In this document: positions 31,971 to 38,951 of the stretch, in pieces
Layout: every line of letters starts with the position of its first letter
Position numbering within the stretch: the first letter of the stretch is position 1
DNA from: CAYPEL01 sp036479985
Lineage (GTDB): Bacteria > Pseudomonadota > Gammaproteobacteria > DSM-19610
Assembly: GCA_965224815.1 (NCBI GenBank)
Contig: CBDDAF010000003.1
Location: 1,116,001-1,180,000, forward strand
Length of the DNA: 64,000 nt
Direction: 5' to 3'
Made by a program: the position numbers and the translations under genes
The notes under the pieces: generated by a model
What the model saw: the letters and a program-made list of their open reading frames with translations, nothing else
Told to the model about the DNA's origin: nothing
Database searches by the model: none

Positions 31971-32177
31971 TCAGACTGGCACAACCTTGTTTGCACACGG
32001 CCCTTTCTGTCCTTCACCGACTTCGTATTCTACTTTTTGGCCATCACTGAGTGTTGCATAGCCACCGCCTGCTTGGACTTCGGTATGATGAACAAACAAA
32101 TCCTTGCCACCATCATCTGGAGTAATGAAACCAAAACCTTTGTCTGCATTGAACCACTTTACTGTACCTGTACTCAT
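31971..32177 (-). CDS. Cold-shock domain protein (cassette copy)
   Basis: A 68-residue CspA-family protein: MSTGTVKWFNADKGFGFITP (RNP1 KGFGFI), DLFVHHTEV (RNP2-like VHH, where most family members have VHF), ending GPCANKVVPV. It binds single-stranded RNA/DNA. It is carried between attC sites 31837-31935 and 32533-32595, so it is an integron cassette gene, distinct from the chromosomal csp at 58462. Confidence 0.95.
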   Translation of the reverse strand: MSTGTVKWFNADKGFGFITPDDGGKDLFVHHTEVQAGGGYATLSDGQKVEYEVGEGQKGPCANKVVPV

Positions 32178-32205
32178 GCCGTGTTTTCCTTTGTGTATTT
32201 AATAT

Positions 32206-32394
32206 TCATTGACTTCGATTATTTTGCGATGTGTCGCCGGTTGTTACCTCTTTATCATCGTTTCCTGATATAGGCTGAACGTCCTGCGGCTGACTATTGT
32301 CTATCCCTGCTTTTTGCAAGCGCTTCTCTTCCTTCTTTTTCTTTTTGGCGATTTCTTTCTGGCGCTTTTCAAAAGCGTAATTGAATTTAGCCAC
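32206..32394 (-). CDS. Small lysine-rich protein, unknown function
   Basis: A 62-residue protein with a highly basic N-terminal half (FNYAFEKRQKEIAKKKKKEE, KRLQKAG) and an acidic/polar C-terminal half (DVQPISGNDDKEVTTGDTSQ). It is probably a helix or coiled coil that could bind nucleic acid; no family assignment is made. It precedes the cold-shock gene by 28 bases in the same cassette, so the two may be co-transcribed. Confidence 0.65.
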   Translation of the reverse strand: MAKFNYAFEKRQKEIAKKKKKEEKRLQKAGIDNSQPQDVQPISGNDDKEVTTGDTSQNNRSQ

Positions 32395-32532
32395 TCGTAT
32401 TTTCCTCTACATAATTCTAGGATTGGAGCCATTAGAATACGGTATTTTCCAACTGATTGCGCTCTTCATAGCATCGACAATATCCCAAGTCACGAGTGGG
32501 TACTGGATCGATAGCGGACGTCAATCTTAGAC

Positions 32533-32595
32533 ACATAACGATTCGGGTAAGACGCCCGCGTTTTTTGTGCGTCGTGCTTTGCCCTTTTGTTATAT
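32533..32595. other. attC-like recombination site
   Basis: ACATAACGATTCGGGTAAGA at the left, TGCCCTTTTGTTATAT at the right; ACATAAC/GTTATAT cores and arms GACGC..GCGTC around a T-rich loop. Length 63 bases. It ends the first cassette (Sel1-repeat lipoprotein). Confidence 0.85.
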
Positions 32596-32614
32596 TTTTT
32601 ATTTTCTTTAATAG

Positions 32615-33334
32615 TCATTCTCTACTTGTTTTTTTGACAAGTCGTTTAGATTCTTCTAGACCACTCAGGGCTTTTACCGTAAGTGGCGTTCTCTGCACCT
32701 TCCAATTCGTTGCGAAATCTCGCGCTTTTTCAAGCTGGGTAATCGATAGTTCGCTTTCTAGATTATTCAGCTTTTTCTCTATCTCTGGTTTATGTTTTTT
32801 CTCAGAATTCCTCTCAATTAACTTCAAATACCCATAAGCTGAAACACTATCTTTTGGGATTTTACCTCCCTTAGAATAAAGGGTATAGAGGGAGTAGATT
32901 GATCCTGGTTCTCCTTGTTTAGCAGATTCTTTCCACCACTTTAAAGCTTCTTCTATTTCCCCATTTTCATAGTACATACTTGCAACATCATACTGCGCAA
33001 GCGCATATCCATGATGTGCAGCAACCAGCTTATATTCTAATGCCTTTTCTTTATCTGTAGGTATTACACCTTGTCCTTGACCAGCATAATAGCAGCCAAG
33101 CTTGTAGTTACCGAGCGGGTCACCAGCCATTGCTGATTTTTCAAACCACTTGTGTGCCTTATCAGCATCTTTCTGAGTGCCAATACCGTTATTGTAGAAC
33201 ATACCTAAATGGTACTGAGCTTCTGGAGCGCCACGCTCAGCTAAATCTTTCATCTCTACAAATAGGGATTTTTTATCAGTAGCGCAGCTTACAGATAACA
33301 ATGAGACCAAGATCACTACTAGTACATATCGCAT
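32615..33334 (-). CDS. Sel1-repeat (TPR-like) lipoprotein
   Basis: A 239-residue protein with a lipoprotein signal (LVSLLSVSC, lipid Cys about residue 17) and about four to five Sel1-like repeats (residues about 30-170), for example GAPEAQYHLGMFYNNGIGTQ and AGDPLGNYKLGCYYAGQGQG. Such repeats mediate protein interactions in the envelope. The C-terminal part is charged and helical. It is the cassette nearest the integrase remnant and so the most recently captured if the array order is original. Confidence 0.87.
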   Translation of the reverse strand: MRYVLVVILVSLLSVSCATDKKSLFVEMKDLAERGAPEAQYHLGMFYNNGIGTQKDADKAHKWFEKSAMAGDPLGNYKLGCYYAGQGQGVIPTDKEKALEYKLVAAHHGYALAQYDVASMYYENGEIEEALKWWKESAKQGEPGSIYSLYTLYSKGGKIPKDSVSAYGYLKLIERNSEKKHKPEIEKKLNNLESELSITQLEKARDFATNWKVQRTPLTVKALSGLEESKRLVKKTSRE

Positions 33335-33349
33335 ATCTCTTCCTAGTAA

Positions 33350-33494
33350 ATATAACAGTGTAATGGACTGCTTACGCCGTATTGGGTTGGAGGCTGCGTC
33401 CGTATATTGTGGAAATGGCTTTTTCGGTATAGCATGGCTTGAATAAAATCCCTTTCGGGGCTGTACGCCCTGTTATTGTGACAAGGAGGTCACT
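33350..33494 (-). other. Candidate attI and leader region of the degenerate integron
   Basis: ATATAAC at 33350-33356 reads GTTATAT on the minus strand, the half-site expected where the first cassette joins attI. From there to the integrase start lies about 140 bases without a gene. A good ribosome-binding site (AAGGAGG) precedes the integrase ATG. A clear Pc promoter was not identified. Confidence 0.6.
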
Positions 33495-33722
33495 ATGTCC
33501 GATGTTCCCGCTAGCTTGCCTGGCAAAAGCAGGCGTTCCTGAAAAGCGCCGACGGTGGTATGTGAAGCATATCGAGTATTTCATCAGGGCGCAAAACGGG
33601 CGCAGGATCAAGACGCTTACTGCGGATGATATCAACCACTACTTCGACGTGCCAGGCCGCCAAAATCAGTTAAAAAGTTGGCAATTTCTGCAGCGTATTG
33701 ATGCTATACGGATTCTGTACTG
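33495..33722 (+). pseudogene. Integron integrase (intI) remnant, frameshifted and truncated
   Basis: ATG 33495, with AAGGAGG upstream, encodes MSDVPASLPGK before running into a stop at 33540 in that frame. The next frame continues the homologous sequence: AGVPEKRRRWYVKHIEYFIR, RIKTLTADDINHYF and QLKSWQFLQRIDAIRILYCE, which is the N-terminal core-binding (SAM-like) domain of integron integrases. Homology stops near 33722; the catalytic domain with the Arg-His-Arg-Tyr residues is missing, and the open frame simply runs on to 33795 through the rsmI 3' end. The array can no longer be acted on by this enzyme. Confidence 0.8.
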
Positions 33723-33735
33723 CGAATTATTCGCA

Positions 33736-34575
33736 TTATTTTTTCTGCAAAGCACACTCATACAACACTCGCTTGCTGATGCCGGTTATTTTTGACGCCA
33801 ATTTGGATGCCTGCTTAACCGATAACTCTTCGAGTAGGCTGTGCAACACATGCTCAGCTTCTGGTGTCAGTTGATCACTTTCCGGTTGCGGTTTTCCCTT
33901 CACCAGAACGACAAACTCTCCGCGTTGTTGGTTAGCATCCGTATTAATCCATTCGACCAGCTCACCCAGCGTTCCGTCTTGAATAGTTTCAAAAGTCTTG
34001 GTCAGTTCACGCGCAACGACAGCTTCGCGTTCACTGCCGTAGATTTCTTGCATATCTAGAAGACTTTTAACAATCCGGTGGCTGGATTCATAAAAAATCA
34101 GTGTGCGGGTTTCTGCGCTTAATGCTTCAAGACGATGACGCCGGGCAGTTTGCTTAGCAGGCAGAAATCCTTCGAACACAAAACGGTCGGTCGGCAACCC
34201 TGCCACAGACAATGCACAGATGGCTGCGCTGACACCCGGCACTGGAATGACCTTAATGCCTGCTTCGCGCGCGGTACGCACCAGATGAAATCCCGGATCA
34301 CTGATTAACGGGGTGCCTGCATCTGAAATCAAGGCGATTGCCTGACCTTGCTGGATTTTTTCGACCAGACCGGTACTGGCATCGCGTTCATTATGTTCGT
34401 GTAACGCCACCAGACGTGTATCGATACCCAGGTGTTGCAGTAATTTTTTGCTATGGCGGGTGTCCTCGGCTGCGATCAAATTGACCTCGCCAAGAATTTC
34501 CACCGCACGGGCGGTGATGTCGGCCAGGTTACCGATGGGAGTTGCGACGATGTAGAGACCGGCTTCTAGCGCCAT
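33736..34575 (-). CDS. rsmI: 16S rRNA (cytidine(1402)-2'-O)-methyltransferase RsmI
   Basis: A 279-residue tetrapyrrole-methylase-fold enzyme: LYIVATPIGNLADITARAVE, AEDTRHSKKLLQHL, ISDAGTPLISDPGFHLV and PVPGVSAAICALSVAGLPTD are diagnostic. It methylates C1402 of 16S rRNA. It is divergent from lpoA, as in E. coli. The 3' end adjoins the truncated integrase, so the array was inserted or trimmed directly behind this gene. Confidence 0.97.
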   Translation of the reverse strand: MALEAGLYIVATPIGNLADITARAVEILGEVNLIAAEDTRHSKKLLQHLGIDTRLVALHEHNERDASTGLVEKIQQGQAIALISDAGTPLISDPGFHLVRTAREAGIKVIPVPGVSAAICALSVAGLPTDRFVFEGFLPAKQTARRHRLEALSAETRTLIFYESSHRIVKSLLDMQEIYGSEREAVVARELTKTFETIQDGTLGELVEWINTDANQQRGEFVVLVKGKPQPESDQLTPEAEHVLHSLLEELSVKQASKLASKITGISKRVLYECALQKK

Positions 34576-34691
34576 TTATTCACCTTGCTGTTTTTTACGT
34601 AAGCCTTCCGGTCATCATACTGCAAAAACGGACATGAACTTTCTGCCGCCTATCGCTACAATAGTACTTCGGTTATTCGGATACCTGACAC

Positions 34692-36629
34692 GTGACCCAT
34701 ATCATTACTAAATACTCTTTAACTGGATGCCTGTTATTCCTGACGTTCGCCCTCGCCGGTTGTAGCGACATGGTCAGAATGCCGATTGGCCTGTCTGATC
34801 ACGATCCCCTTAAAGCCCGCGCTGAAAAGCTGGCCGCTACACAAGATTACCGGGGCGCAGCACAGGTATATATAAAGAGTGCGGCTGGGTTAACACCGCA
34901 AAAGGCCGGTAACCGCCAACTGACCGCTATCAGTTATTTGATGCGGGGCAAGCAGTGGTCCGAGGCCAGCAGTCTGGTTAATCAGTTCAATCCACAGACT
35001 TTGTCACCGGTCGGCCGGGATCGCTTGAAACTGGCCAGGACTCAGCTGTTACTGGTTGATCGACAGCCAGATGCCGCCCTGCAACTGCTGGATACTGTCA
35101 AAGCACCGGATTTGCTGCCGAATGCTGGCCTGGAATATTACCGGTTACGGGCGGCGGCCAGTGAATTAAAAGGTGATTTACCGGAAGCCATTAAACAACT
35201 GGTTTGGTTAGATGGGTTACTGACCCGGAACGATGAGATTAGCGCCAATCAACAAAGCATCTGGAACAAGTTATCTAGCATGCCAGATGCTGACCTGCAG
35301 GCAATGCGGCAGGCCTCAGTCAAGGATACCCTGGGTGGCTGGGTGGAACTTGCCTTTCTGGTACGTTTGAACCAGTACAGTAGCGCCAGTGTCGACTCTA
35401 CGCTGGAAGCCTGGCAAAGAGACTATACCGGTCACCCGGCCAGGCGAAGCATTATTCCAGGCTTGCAGACTCATACTTTACAGACGCGTAACCTGACTGG
35501 GCGCATCGCTGTGTTACTACCGCTGAGTGGCCGTACTGCAAAACAGGCTGCCGCTATTCGTGATGGCATCATACTGGCTCACAGCCAGAACTCACTCAGT
35601 TCAAATACAATCATGGTCTACGACACAGATGATGGCCCTGTCTGGCAAAAATATCAGGATGCCGTCGCCGATGGTGCCGATTTCATTATTGGGCCGCTGC
35701 TTAAACAACGCATCGGTGAATTGGCCAACGCTGGGCAACTGACTATTCCGGTGTTGGCGCTGAATCAAACCGATCAGGAGATTAGTTTGAGTCAACCGCT
35801 CTATCAGTTCGGATTGAATCCGGAAGATGAGGCCGGTCAAGCAGCGCAACGTGCCTACCTTGATGGTCATAAACGCGTCATTGCACTGATACCAGAAAAC
35901 GCCTGGGGCGAACGCCTTCTGCTGGCCTTCACCAAAGTCTGGCACTCCTATGGTGGCACTTTGTTAGCGGTAGAACGTTACCCGGCGCGAACTGTCGATT
36001 TCACGAAACAGATCACCCGCGCGCTGAGTCTTGATAAAAGTAAACAGCGTCATCAGTCGCTGGTACGGCTACTGGGAAGCAAGGCTGAATTTGAACCGCG
36101 CCGCCGACAGGATATAGACGCAGTATTCATTGCTGCTTTTCCACGTGAAGCGCGCCAAATACAACCCCAACTAAAATTCCACCGCGCCGGTAAGATACCC
36201 ATTTATGCAACTTCGCACATTTACACGGGCACCCCTGATCCGGAGCGTGACCGTGATCTGAATTCTATTCGATTTTGTGATATTCCCTGGGTACTGGGTG
36301 ACACGGGTGATTCTGTCATCTTACGTAACAAGATAGCTGAATTATGGCAAAACCGTGCTGATCATTATCAACGCCTGTTTGCTTTGGGCATCGACGCTTA
36401 CCGCGTATTACCCAGACTGGATTCACTGGGTTTACAGAGTACTGCAGATTTTAACGGCATGACCGGCAGCCTGTCGCTGGACGAATCACGCCGCATTCAC
36501 CGGCGTCTTGAGTGTGCAATTTTCAAACGCGGCATACCTGACAGTCTTGGCAGCATGCCTGAACTGGCACCCGTCAGCAGCGAACCGGTTCGGCAACCCA
36601 ATGCGGTGATCGAATGGTCGACCCGTTAA
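34692..36629 (+). CDS. lpoA: Penicillin-binding protein activator LpoA
   Basis: A 645-residue outer-membrane lipoprotein. The signal ends at FLTFALAGC (lipid Cys about residue 23). The N-terminal part (about 30-250) is TPR-like; the C-terminal part (about 265-600) is a periplasmic-binding-protein-like domain beginning RIAVLLPLSGRTAKQAAAIR. LpoA activates the bifunctional synthase PBP1A from the outer membrane. The start is GTG 34692. Its position, divergent from rsmI and followed by yraN, is conserved. Confidence 0.94.
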   Translation: MTHIITKYSLTGCLLFLTFALAGCSDMVRMPIGLSDHDPLKARAEKLAATQDYRGAAQVYIKSAAGLTPQKAGNRQLTAISYLMRGKQWSEASSLVNQFNPQTLSPVGRDRLKLARTQLLLVDRQPDAALQLLDTVKAPDLLPNAGLEYYRLRAAASELKGDLPEAIKQLVWLDGLLTRNDEISANQQSIWNKLSSMPDADLQAMRQASVKDTLGGWVELAFLVRLNQYSSASVDSTLEAWQRDYTGHPARRSIIPGLQTHTLQTRNLTGRIAVLLPLSGRTAKQAAAIRDGIILAHSQNSLSSNTIMVYDTDDGPVWQKYQDAVADGADFIIGPLLKQRIGELANAGQLTIPVLALNQTDQEISLSQPLYQFGLNPEDEAGQAAQRAYLDGHKRVIALIPENAWGERLLLAFTKVWHSYGGTLLAVERYPARTVDFTKQITRALSLDKSKQRHQSLVRLLGSKAEFEPRRRQDIDAVFIAAFPREARQIQPQLKFHRAGKIPIYATSHIYTGTPDPERDRDLNSIRFCDIPWVLGDTGDSVILRNKIAELWQNRADHYQRLFALGIDAYRVLPRLDSLGLQSTADFNGMTGSLSLDESRRIHRRLECAIFKRGIPDSLGSMPELAPVSSEPVRQPNAVIEWSTR

Positions 36630-36641
36630 ATAGTACAATTC

Positions 36642-36727
36642 CTGTAGGAGCGGCTTCAGCCGCGATAGGTCGCGCGGTGTTCATCGCGGCTGAAGCCACT
36701 CCTACAAATGAATCAGAAGATTCTTTG
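36642..36727. repeat. TGTAGGAGCGGCT palindrome, copy 6
   Basis: Core palindrome at 36642-36707 with one terminal-repeat remnant on the right (AATCAGAAGATTCTT, 36712-36727). It lies between lpoA and yraN, 13 bases after the lpoA stop. Confidence 0.8.
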
Positions 36728-36746
36728 AAACGATCCAGGAGGGATC

Positions 36747-37106
36747 ATGTCCAACACACAATGGATTGGAAAACAGGCCGAAAATCTAGCCTGTCATTAT
36801 CTGGAACAACGGGGGCTTTCCCTGATTGAACGCAATTTTCGAAGTCGGCGCGGTGAAATAGATTTAATTATGAGATCAGCTGAACAACTGGTTTTTGTCG
36901 AAGTGCGCTACCGCAAACAAAGCCGTTTTGGCACCCCCGCAGACACGGTCAACGTAGCCAAACAACGACGCCTTATTAGCTGCGCCAATACCTATTTACA
37001 GAAAAACCCCCTGCCGCTGCCCGCCCGGTTCGATGTAGTCTCGATTGAACAGAAAGGTAGTAGTACTATAGTCAACTGGATAGCCGATGCTTTCCGCGTC
37101 GAGTAA
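36747..37106 (+). CDS. yraN: UPF0102 (YraN) family protein
   Basis: A 119-residue restriction-endonuclease-fold protein: GKQAENLACHYLEQRGLSLI, ERNFRSRRGEIDLI and LVFVEVRYRKQS show the conserved D-ExV-type catalytic core of the family. Substrate is unknown. ATG 36747 has AGGAGGGATC before it. It follows lpoA and precedes dolP; the diaA gene that sits between yraN and dolP in E. coli is absent. Confidence 0.95.
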   Translation: MSNTQWIGKQAENLACHYLEQRGLSLIERNFRSRRGEIDLIMRSAEQLVFVEVRYRKQSRFGTPADTVNVAKQRRLISCANTYLQKNPLPLPARFDVVSIEQKGSSTIVNWIADAFRVE

Positions 37107-37127
37107 CCGAGAGGAGATAAGATAATC

Positions 37128-37715
37128 ATGATGTATCGCTGGATACCCGCATTAGTGTTAGTCCCTGCTTCACTGTTATTACAGGGCTGCGCGCCCTTGA
37201 TCGTTGGCGGCGCTGCTGCAACAGGCACTTCCATTGCCCTGGATGACCGTACCACTGGAACTGTAGTAGAGGATCAGGCGATTGAGTTACGTGTCAGATC
37301 TGCTTTGTCACGCATTCCGGGCATGACCAAACAAACCCATATCAATGTCATCAGTTATAACGGGATCGTTCTGTTAGTCGGCGAAGCGCCTTCTGAGTCA
37401 CTGCGTACCATGGCCGGTGATACCGCCCAGAGTCAGAGCAAGGTACGGCGTGTGCACAATGAAATTAAAATCGCCGCTCCCAGCGCGATGATGGTTCGCT
37501 CAAGTGATACGGTGATAACCGGAAAAGTTAAAACCGCGCTGTTGAATATTGGTATCCGGGGTGCTGACGCTTTACGCGTCAAAGTAGTCACTGAAAACGG
37601 GACTGTCTATTTAATGGGTCTGGTCACCCGTGCGGAAGGCGATAAAATTACCAATGCGGCACGTCGGGTGAGTGGGGTTCAACGTATTGTAAAACTGTTT
37701 GAACATCCGGCTTAA
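37128..37715 (+). CDS. dolP: BON-domain lipoprotein DolP (YraP-like)
   Basis: A 195-residue outer-membrane lipoprotein: signal ending LLLQGC (lipid Cys about 22), then GAAATGTSIALDDRTTGTVV and two BON domains (about 48-115 and 125-190; ELRVRSALSRIPGMTKQTHI, VKTALLNIGIRGADALRVKV). DolP maintains outer-membrane integrity at division sites. Two adjacent ATGs (37128, 37131) are possible starts after GGAG. Confidence 0.93.
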   Translation: MMYRWIPALVLVPASLLLQGCAPLIVGGAAATGTSIALDDRTTGTVVEDQAIELRVRSALSRIPGMTKQTHINVISYNGIVLLVGEAPSESLRTMAGDTAQSQSKVRRVHNEIKIAAPSAMMVRSSDTVITGKVKTALLNIGIRGADALRVKVVTENGTVYLMGLVTRAEGDKITNAARRVSGVQRIVKLFEHPA

Positions 37716-37743
37716 CTCTAAAAACACAAAAGCCTAAATAATA

Positions 37744-37781
37744 TCCCCTCTCCCTAGCCCTCTCCCGGAGGGAGAGGGGAT
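37744..37781. repeat. CT-rich palindrome
   Basis: TCCCCTCTCCCTAGCCCTCT followed by CCCGGAGGGAGAGGGGA forms a hairpin between the convergent dolP and epimerase genes. It could act as a shared terminator. Confidence 0.75.
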
Positions 37782-37791
37782 GTATATTTCA

Positions 37792-38733
37792 TTATTCTAT
37801 ACGACTGCACCAGCCCGGTGTACGCCGTAATCCTTCCTCTAACTGGATTGTCGGTTGCCAGCCAATTGCTTCTGTTAACTCACTGCTGTCACACACCCAG
37901 TCCGGATGCCTTAACTCATTAAGCTTTTCCGGTGTCAGCATAGGCGCATAACCAAATAACTTACTGCCTAATCGATTCAATCGTGCTGGCACGTTAAATA
38001 ATCCTACGGGTATAGGCAATAAACGCACTCGCCGGTCACATAGACTTGCAACTGTATTGGCAACATCATGCCAGTTGTAACCACCCGCTTTACCATCGTC
38101 AATCGAATACACGCCATTACTCGCATGATCATTCTTTAACCATGCCAACACTGCATCCGCCAGGTCTTCAACAAAGACCATCGAAAAGCGCGCATCAGCA
38201 GAACCCGGTACCGGTGCAATACCTTTTGCCATTAGACGGAACAGGGGTAACAACTCCTTGTCACCTGGACCATAAACAGCAGGTGGCCGTAACGCGATCC
38301 AGCGCAAATCTTTAGCTTGATCTTGCAACATGATTTCCAGTTTGGATTTACTGGCCGCATAAAATGAAAGTTGTGGCTCACGGGCTGCCAACGAGGAAAG
38401 CACCAGCAGTGCAGCTGATTTATTCTGTGCATTCAGTGTATCTACTAAATGTTTTGCACCCTTAACATTTACCTGATCAAACTCATCCGCTGTCGCTCCA
38501 CGCACAGAACCGGCGCAATGCACAACTGCTTCAACACCAGCGACCAGTTGTTCAAGGCTATGTAAATCTTCCAGGCTACCCGCGCAAAGCTCAACGCCTG
38601 ACTGTTGTAATCCTGTCGCACGCGCTTCATTACGCACAAGCGCACGCACCTGGTAACCGGCGTTTACCAACTGCTGGCAAATTGTCTGCCCTATAAATCC
38701 GGTAGCGCCGGTGATTGCAACAAGCTTTTTCAT
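37792..38733 (-). CDS. NAD(P)-dependent epimerase/reductase (extended SDR, CerR-like)
   Basis: About 313 residues. The N-terminal Rossmann motif is VAITGATGFIGQTICQQL; the catalytic YxxxK is in YAASKSK, and LRPPAVYGPGDKELLPLFRL and FSMVFVEDLADAVLAWL follow. This type of extended SDR is found as the ketone or ceramide reductase in bacterial sphingolipid loci, which fits the fatty-acyl-AMP ligase and GNAT-fold acyltransferase nearby; a nucleotide-sugar or other substrate cannot be excluded. ATG 38733 gives the standard start (MKKLVAIT); the frame continues to 38748. Confidence 0.85.
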   Translation of the reverse strand: MKKLVAITGATGFIGQTICQQLVNAGYQVRALVRNEARATGLQQSGVELCAGSLEDLHSLEQLVAGVEAVVHCAGSVRGATADEFDQVNVKGAKHLVDTLNAQNKSAALLVLSSLAAREPQLSFYAASKSKLEIMLQDQAKDLRWIALRPPAVYGPGDKELLPLFRLMAKGIAPVPGSADARFSMVFVEDLADAVLAWLKNDHASNGVYSIDDGKAGGYNWHDVANTVASLCDRRVRLLPIPVGLFNVPARLNRLGSKLFGYAPMLTPEKLNELRHPDWVCDSSELTEAIGWQPTIQLEEGLRRTPGWCSRIE

Positions 38734-38743
38734 AGAATAGTTA

Positions 38744-38886
38744 AACAACTTCTGATAAATAAGCGATAATCTGTAGGAGCGGCTTCAGCCGCGATGGGGT
38801 GCATAGTGCCCATCGCGGCTGAAGCCGCTCCTACAGAATTTGCACTGTTAACAATAACTAAATGCACGAACTAATTAGAACCCTCT
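38744..38886. mobile_element. MITE-like element with TGTAGGAGCGGCT palindrome, copy 7
   Basis: Terminal repeats ACTTCTGATAAATAAGC (left) and, inward from the right, AGGGTTCTAATTAGTTCG; core palindrome 38771-38836. It lies between the epimerase gene and the terminator of the acyl-AMP ligase gene. Confidence 0.72.
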
Positions 38887-38900
38887 TAGATAGACAGACA

Positions 38901-38930
38901 AAAAATAACCGGCCATTGGCCGGTTATTTT
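38901..38930. terminator. Bidirectional intrinsic terminator
   Basis: AAAAATAACCGGCC / GGCCGGTTATTTTT with a 2-base loop: a perfect stem flanked by A-run and T-run. It follows the acyl-AMP ligase stop by 22 bases on the minus strand. Confidence 0.9.
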
Positions 38931-38951
38931 TAAACGCAGATCAGAAAGAAG

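Larger units (their letters stand above)
27505..33800. mobile_element. Sedentary chromosomal integron cassette array with degenerate integrase
   Basis: Between the anti-sigma gene and rsmI lies about 6.2 kb of small genes separated by attC-like sites. Each site begins with an RYYYAAC-like box (for example GTATAAC, ATCTAAC) and ends with a GTTRRRY-like box (GTTATAT, GTTAGAT, GTTATGC), with palindromic arms between. Six such sites were located. Most genes are on the minus strand, pointing away from an integron-integrase remnant at 33495, whose own direction is outward to the right; this is the standard intI-attI-array geometry. The part left of 28650 is less regular. The boundary at 27505-27700 is uncertain. 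Confidence 0.85.

Noticed and set aside
33470..33485. A LexA-box-like sequence (CTG-N10-AAG) at the integrase start
   Set aside because: One position is off the CTG-N10-CAG consensus and the spacer is not AT-rich enough; too weak to claim SOS control of a dead integrase.
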